Below are positions 6,620 to 9,540 of a stretch of DNA of 9,540 nucleotides, in pieces. Origin of the DNA: an uncultured Curvibacter sp. (GTDB lineage Bacteria; Pseudomonadota; Gammaproteobacteria; Burkholderiales; Burkholderiaceae); assembly GCA_946481355.1 (NCBI GenBank), contig CAMLNH010000079.1, forward strand, positions 1 to 9,540. Reading direction: 5' to 3'. Within the stretch, counting starts at the first letter, position 1, and each line of letters starts with the position of its first letter. The notes beneath the pieces are model-generated. The model worked only from the letters and a program-made list of their open reading frames with translations, had not been told where the DNA came from and did not search any database. Both the position numbers and the translations under genes were made by a program.

Positions 6620-6745
6620 AGTTATCAGGCCTGGGTCCAGTCAGTTCAACCGCGATGCGCTAACTCCACACTGGGTAGGTTCAAAAACTGTAAGTTATTG
6701 ATTTTCAATGATCTTGTTATCTTCTGATTAACGCCCTGCTGCAAC
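6620..6745. other. A+T-richer gene-free region
   Basis: This stretch separates the azoR terminator from the low-G+C gene and probably carries that gene's promoter, but I find no convincing -35/-10 pair. It contains a 13-bp palindrome, ATTGA-TTT-TCAAT (6697-6709), of unknown meaning. I checked for a tRNA 3' end or flanking direct repeats that would mark an integration site and saw none. Confidence 0.3.
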
Positions 6746-6771
6746 AAAAAAAGCCCGCTGACGCGGGCTTT
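6746..6771 (-). terminator. Intrinsic terminator of azoR
   Basis: On the minus strand AAAGCCCGC, loop GTCA, GCGGGCTTT, continuing into a run of seven T in total. The 9-bp G+C-rich stem and T-run are classical. It lies about 20 bases past the azoR stop codon. Confidence 0.9.
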
Positions 6772-6790
6772 CCCACTTGAGACACAAGGC

Positions 6791-7435
6791 TCAGGCAGCA
6801 GCCTTGACCTGCGCCTGGTTGGCCGCGGTACCGGTGTGCACCTTGATGTCGCGTTCAGCGGCCGCCAGGGCCTGGGCCTTGGGGGCGTCGCCCATGGCCA
6901 CGCCTTCGGCACGCACGAAGCGCACGTCGGTGATGCCGAAGAAGCCGAACACGGTCTGCAGATAGCTTTCCTGGTGTTCCAGGGCGCGGCCGGCGTCGCT
7001 CGTGGAGTAGATGCCGCCGCGCGTGGAGGCCACGATCACCGTCTTACCACCGGCCAGGCCTTGCGGACCCTTGTCGGTGTACTTGAAGGTGCGGCCGACT
7101 TGGGCGACGCGGTCGATCCAGGCCTTGAGCTGGCTCGGGATGCTGAAGTTGTAGAGCGGGGCGCCCACGACGATGACGTCGGCGGCCAGGAACTGGCTCA
7201 CCAGCGCTTCGGAAATGGCGTTCTCGCGGCGTTGCACTTCCGTGGCGTTGTCCGACGGAGCGCGGAAGCCCAGGGAGTTGCCGTCCAGGTGAGAGGGAGC
7301 GTCCACGGCCAGGTCGAGGTAGTCGACGGTGGTGCCGGGGTGGGTGGCTTGCCATTCGGCGACGGTACGGGCGGTCAGGGCGCGCGACACGGAGTTGTTA
7401 CCCAGGACGCTGGAGTCGATATGCAGCAGTTTCAT
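6791..7435 (-). CDS. azoR: FMN-dependent NADH azoreductase
   Basis: A 214-residue flavodoxin-fold enzyme of the AzoR family, which reduces azo bonds and quinones with NADH by two-electron transfer and is often a quinone or thiol stress defence enzyme in the cytoplasm. FMN-binding landmarks are visible: [14 protein letters not shown] (5-18) for the phosphate loop, [17 protein letters not shown] (92-108; the family has PMYNF) and STRGGIYS (137-144). Length is typical. The ATG at 7435 is chosen because MKLLHIDSS is the family's usual start and an AAAGGA sits eight bases upstream. The open frame continues upstream to 7612 but runs through the regulatory region with no family likeness. It is divergent from a LysR-type regulator gene (139-base gap) that probably controls it, and ends in a strong terminator. 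Confidence 0.93.
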   Translation of the reverse strand: MKLLHIDSSVLGNNSVSRALTARTVAEWQATHPGTTVDYLDLAVDAPSHLDGNSLGFRAPSDNATEVQRRENAISEALVSQFLAADVIVVGAPLYNFSIPSQLKAWIDRVAQVGRTFKYTDKGPQGLAGGKTVIVASTRGGIYSTSDAGRALEHQESYLQTVFGFFGITDVRFVRAEGVAMGDAPKAQALAAAERDIKVHTGTAANQAQVKAAA

Positions 7436-7503
7436 GATGAATCCTTTCAGGACGCCGGGGTTGATGTGTGGCGTTGGGAGAATTGTGGGTTTTGATCGAA
7501 TGT

Positions 7504-7532
7504 TTGATAAGTCAGCCAGATTGCGATAGATT
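7504..7532 (+). promoter_or_regulatory. Candidate sigma-70 promoter of the LysR-type gene
   Basis: TTGATA (7504-7509; five of six to TTGACA) and TAGATT (7527-7532; four of six to TATAAT) are 17 bases apart. Transcription would start near 7539, inside the palindrome at 7528-7553. This arrangement suits autorepression. On the opposite strand TTATCA and CACAAT, also 17 apart, could serve azoR. Confidence 0.45.
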
Positions 7533-7553
7533 GTCCTAAATTTGGGACAATCT
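7528..7553. promoter_or_regulatory. 26-bp palindromic operator in the azoR-lysR gap
   Basis: AGATTGTCC (7528-7536) is the exact reverse complement of GGACAATCT (7545-7553), and the central AAATTT (7538-7543) is also symmetrical; only the pair at 7537/7544 breaks the dyad. LysR-type regulators bind dyads in the gap between their own gene and a divergent target, so this is the likely binding site. It overlaps the candidate -10 box of the regulator and ends 21 bases before its ATG. Confidence 0.75.
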
Positions 7554-7574
7554 TTGAGGAGTAGGCGGTATCCA

Positions 7575-8537
7575 ATGGCCTCCATGGATCTGAAAGCCGA
7601 TCTGAACGACATGCTTTACTTCACCGAGGTGGTGGAGCGGGGTGGTTTTGCGGCCGCCGGGCGGGCGCTGGACATCCCCAAATCCCGCCTCTCGCGCCGC
7701 GTGGCCGAGCTGGAGGAGCAGCTGGGCGTGCGGCTCTTGCAGCGCACCACGCGCAAGCTGGCCCTGACCGAGGTGGGCGAGCAATATTTGCGGCACTGCC
7801 TGGCCATGCGCGAGGCCGCCCAGGCCGCCGCCCAGGTGGCGGCCCAGGTGCAGACCGAGCCGCGCGGCACCATCCGCGTGAGCTGCCCGGTGACGCTGGC
7901 GCAGAGCAGTGTGGCCGTGCTGGTGCCGCTGTTCATGCGCGAGTTTCCTGAGGTGCGGGTGGAGATGCTCGTGACCAACCGGGTGATTGATCTGGTGGAG
8001 GAGGGCATCGACGTGGCCCTGCGTGTGCGCCCCACGCTGGAGGCCAGCGGCAGCCTGGTGATCAAGCAGCTGGGGCAGACACGCACCATGCTCGTGGCCA
8101 GCCCCGAACTGCTGGCGCGCCAGCCGGCGCCGCGCACGCCCGAAGACCTGGCCCGCCTGGATTCGGTGGCCATGTCCGTCAGCGACGGCCGTTCGACCTG
8201 GCGTCTGCTGGGCCCCGAGGGCGCCGAATTCATGCACGTGCACCGGCCGCGTTATGTGGCCGACGACCTGCTGACGCTCAAATACGCTGTGCTCATGGGC
8301 ATGGGCATCTGCGTGTTGCCCGATTACATGTGCCGCGACGAACTACGCGATGGCCGCCTGGAGGCCCTGCTGCCTGACTGGGCGCCACCCGTGGGGGTGG
8401 TGCACGCGGTGTTTCCCTCGCGCCGGGGCTTGGTGCCGGCGGTGCGGCGTTTCCTCGATTTCCTCGGGGAACATCTCAAGGGCGAGCAGGTGGTGCACCA
8501 GGCCTGTACCGAGGACAAGGTCGCCGCCCTGGGCTGA
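7575..8537 (+). CDS. LysR-type transcriptional regulator, probable azoR regulator
   Basis: A 320-residue regulator. The N-terminal winged helix-turn-helix spans about residues 10-68: [20 protein letters not shown], then the recognition helix region [18 protein letters not shown], then [16 protein letters not shown]. The effector-binding domain follows (GTIRVSCPV..., a VALRVR segment and a [12 protein letters not shown] segment near the end). The pattern resembles the LysR subgroup often placed beside quinone/azo reductase genes. The inducer is unknown; electrophiles such as quinones would fit the neighbour. Start: ATG at 7575, with AGGCGG six bases upstream; an ATG at 7584 and a TTG at 7542 are alternatives, but the TTG would lie inside the operator. 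It is transcribed away from azoR. The gene downstream begins after 108 bases with its own promoter-like region. Confidence 0.92.
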   Translation: MASMDLKADLNDMLYFTEVVERGGFAAAGRALDIPKSRLSRRVAELEEQLGVRLLQRTTRKLALTEVGEQYLRHCLAMREAAQAAAQVAAQVQTEPRGTIRVSCPVTLAQSSVAVLVPLFMREFPEVRVEMLVTNRVIDLVEEGIDVALRVRPTLEASGSLVIKQLGQTRTMLVASPELLARQPAPRTPEDLARLDSVAMSVSDGRSTWRLLGPEGAEFMHVHRPRYVADDLLTLKYAVLMGMGICVLPDYMCRDELRDGRLEALLPDWAPPVGVVHAVFPSRRGLVPAVRRFLDFLGEHLKGEQVVHQACTEDKVAALG

Positions 8538-8556
8538 TTTGCCGTCTTAATTCAAA

Positions 8557-8606
8557 AAACGAATAAGCAAACTACTTTATATTCGTTTGTGTTTTAAGGG
8601 TTCGTT
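8557..8606 (+). promoter_or_regulatory. Activator-type promoter with shared sulfur element, copy 2
   Basis: The element AATAAGCAA-N9-TATTCGTT (8562-8587) repeats the one at 4003-4028. Here it is part of a clean dyad: AAACGAATA (8557-8565) and TATTCGTTT (8580-8588) with a 14-base spacer. A further TTCGTT occurs at 8601-8606, 19 bases after the one at 8582. A good -10 box, TATATT (8578-8583), overlaps the right arm, but the -35 position reads AAAAAC. That pattern is typical of promoters needing an activator. CysB is the likely candidate by context. Confidence 0.5.
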
Positions 8607-8645
8607 CCCACAATCATGGACAGCAAGCCACTTCAGGCCCTGTCC

Positions 8646-9248
8646 ATGTCACAAACACCACGCATCCTCATCGTTCCCGGCTGGCGTGATTCCGGCCCCG
8701 GCCACTGGCAAAGCCTGTGGACCGAGCGTTATGCACGCACGGTCCGGGTGCAGCAGGACAACTGGCTGACCCCGGCCCGCGCGGCCTGGGTGGACAGCAT
8801 CCGCCGCACCATCCTGGCCCAGCCCGACCCCGTGGTGGTGGTGGCGCACAGCCTGGGCTGCATAGCCGTCACCCACCTGCCGCCCGAGGCCGAGGCCCGC
8901 ATTGCCGGCGCCCTGCTGGTAGCCCCGGCCGACCCGGAGCGCCGTGCTGTGCTGGCTGATTTCGCCCCTGTGCCCAGCCGCAAGCTGCCCTACCGCAACA
9001 TCGTGGTGGCCAGCAGCAACGACCCGTTCTGCCCCATCCGCCTGGCTGGCGCCTATGCGCGCCACTGGGGCAGCGAGTTCGTGCGTGTGCCCGATGCCGG
9101 CCACATCAACATCGAGTCCGGCCACGGCCCCTGGCCGCTGGGCGTGGCCCTGCTGCAGTCCCTGGTGGGCGAGGGCGGTTTGTCGACCGTCGCGCCCCTT
9201 GCTTCCGATTCCTTTTCTTCCTCCATCCCGCTTCAGTACGCCGTATGA
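8646..9248 (+). CDS. RBBP9/YdeN-family serine hydrolase
   Basis: A small alpha/beta hydrolase of about 200 residues. The N-terminal segment RILIVPGWRDSGPGHWQSLW is the signature of the RBBP9/YdeN family (usually P-G-x-x-[DG]-S-x-x-x-H-W). The catalytic triad is visible as S69 in AHSLG, D126 in SSNDPF and H153 in DAGHIN. Family members are cytoplasmic serine hydrolases with mostly unknown substrates. The body ends near residue 180 and is followed by a Ser/Pro-rich tail not typical of the family. The start is uncertain: ATG at 8646 gives the family-like MSQTPRI, while ATG at 8616 adds ten residues; neither has a strong ribosome site. Its TGA overlaps the next ATG as ATGA, so it is translationally coupled to the sulfate-binding protein gene and belongs to that operon. 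Confidence 0.9.
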   Translation: MSQTPRILIVPGWRDSGPGHWQSLWTERYARTVRVQQDNWLTPARAAWVDSIRRTILAQPDPVVVVAHSLGCIAVTHLPPEAEARIAGALLVAPADPERRAVLADFAPVPSRKLPYRNIVVASSNDPFCPIRLAGAYARHWGSEFVRVPDAGHINIESGHGPWPLGVALLQSLVGEGGLSTVAPLASDSFSSSIPLQYAV

Positions 9249-9540
9249 AAACCAAGCTTCAACTCTCCCTCGCAGCCCTGGCCCTGGCGGCCAGCTCCCT
9301 GGCCTCGGCCCAGACCACCCTGCTCAACGTCTCTTATGACGTGGCCCGTGAGTTCTACAAGGACATCAACGTCGCCTTCGCCGCGAGCTACAAGAAGTCC
9401 ACCGGCAAGGACATCAAGGTCGACCAGTCGCACGCCGGCTCCAGCGCGCAGGCGCGTGCCGTGGCCGACGGTCTGGAAGCCGACGTGGTGACCTTCAACA
9501 CCACGACCGATGTGCAGTTCCTCGCCGACAAGGGTGTGGT
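9245..9540 (+). CDS. cysP: Sulfate/thiosulfate-binding periplasmic protein, CysP type (5' part)
   Basis: The first 98 codons of a second sulfate ABC transporter binding protein, cut by the right edge. The Sec signal MKTKLQLSLAALALAASSLA is probably cleaved after ASA (residue 22). The mature start [15 protein letters not shown], then QSHAGSSAQARAV and DVVTFNTTTDVQFLADKG, follow CysP (SHAGSSKQ, VVTYNQVTDVQ) more than Sbp (SHGGSGKQ), as I remember them. The symbol is given with reserve because Sbp and CysP are close paralogues. It starts within the stop codon of the upstream hydrolase gene (ATGA) and has no ribosome site of its own. By analogy it should be followed by permease and ATPase genes (cysT, cysW, cysA), which are outside the window. 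Confidence 0.88.
   Translation, partial: MKTKLQLSLAALALAASSLASAQTTLLNVSYDVAREFYKDINVAFAASYKKSTGKDIKVDQSHAGSSAQARAVADGLEADVVTFNTTTDVQFLADKGV

Noticed and set aside
5875..6745. Integrative element or tRNA-targeted island around the low-G+C gene
   Set aside because: I found no integrase, no tRNA or tRNA fragment, and no flanking direct repeats. Only the base composition hints at acquisition.
6646..6912. An 88-codon minus-strand open frame across the azoR terminator
   Set aside because: It is out of frame with azoR at its 5' end and reads through the terminator hairpin; there is no ribosome site or family likeness.
7536..8243. A 235-codon minus-strand open frame
   Set aside because: It is antisense to the LysR-type gene; His/Gln-rich shadow composition.
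1..9540. CRISPR array, insertion sequence, phage genes or a multi-gene defence/biosynthetic system
   Set aside because: There are no regularly spaced repeats, transposase or phage motifs. All clear genes belong to known metabolic, transport or regulatory families.

Overview
The window looks like a chromosome segment of a high-G+C betaproteobacterium, most likely Burkholderiales of the Comamonadaceae type. The evidence is the G+C-rich coding bias, the close match of several proteins (YggX, MnmC, TauE/SafE, the start of a CysI-like reductase) to my memory of that group, and two periplasmic sulfate-binding proteins near assimilatory sulfur genes. No ribosomal or tRNA gene is present, so the assignment rests on protein family resemblance only.

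Left block (about 1-3969, all minus strand): yggX (iron trafficking / Fe-S protection), mnmC (tRNA wobble-uridine modification), a nucleoside hydrolase family protein, a TauE/SafE sulfite-exporter-type membrane protein, and, running off the left edge, the first codons of what appears to be cysI (sulfite reductase). The first three genes are tightly packed. The last two are separated by gaps of 80 and 58 bases. Two of these proteins carry damaged active-site motifs: the MnmC methyltransferase half has lost its SAM-binding glycines, and the nucleoside hydrolase lacks several ligand and catalytic residues.

Middle block (about 3970-6780): a stand-alone Sbp-type sulfate-binding protein with a Tat-like signal peptide (plus strand), facing an atypical short-chain dehydrogenase-like NAD(P)-binding protein (minus). 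Next comes a clearly lower-G+C minus-strand gene of unknown function with a hairpin directly at its start codon and a weak terminator downstream, which looks acquired.

Right block (about 6746-9540): an azoR-type FMN azoreductase (minus, with a good intrinsic terminator) diverges from a LysR-type regulator (plus). A near-perfect 26-bp palindrome lies between them and overlaps the regulator's candidate -10 box. The regulator is followed by an RBBP9/YdeN-type serine hydrolase translationally coupled (ATGA) to a second sulfate-binding protein, of CysP type with a Sec signal, cut by the right edge. This probably heads a sulfate/thiosulfate ABC transporter operon.

The most useful new observation is a shared element, AATAAGCAA-N9-TATTSGTT, with identical spacing upstream of both sulfate-binding-protein transcription units (4003-4028 and 8562-8587). 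It suggests one sulfur regulator (CysB-like) controls both. I see no CRISPR array, insertion sequence, phage gene or obvious new defence system.
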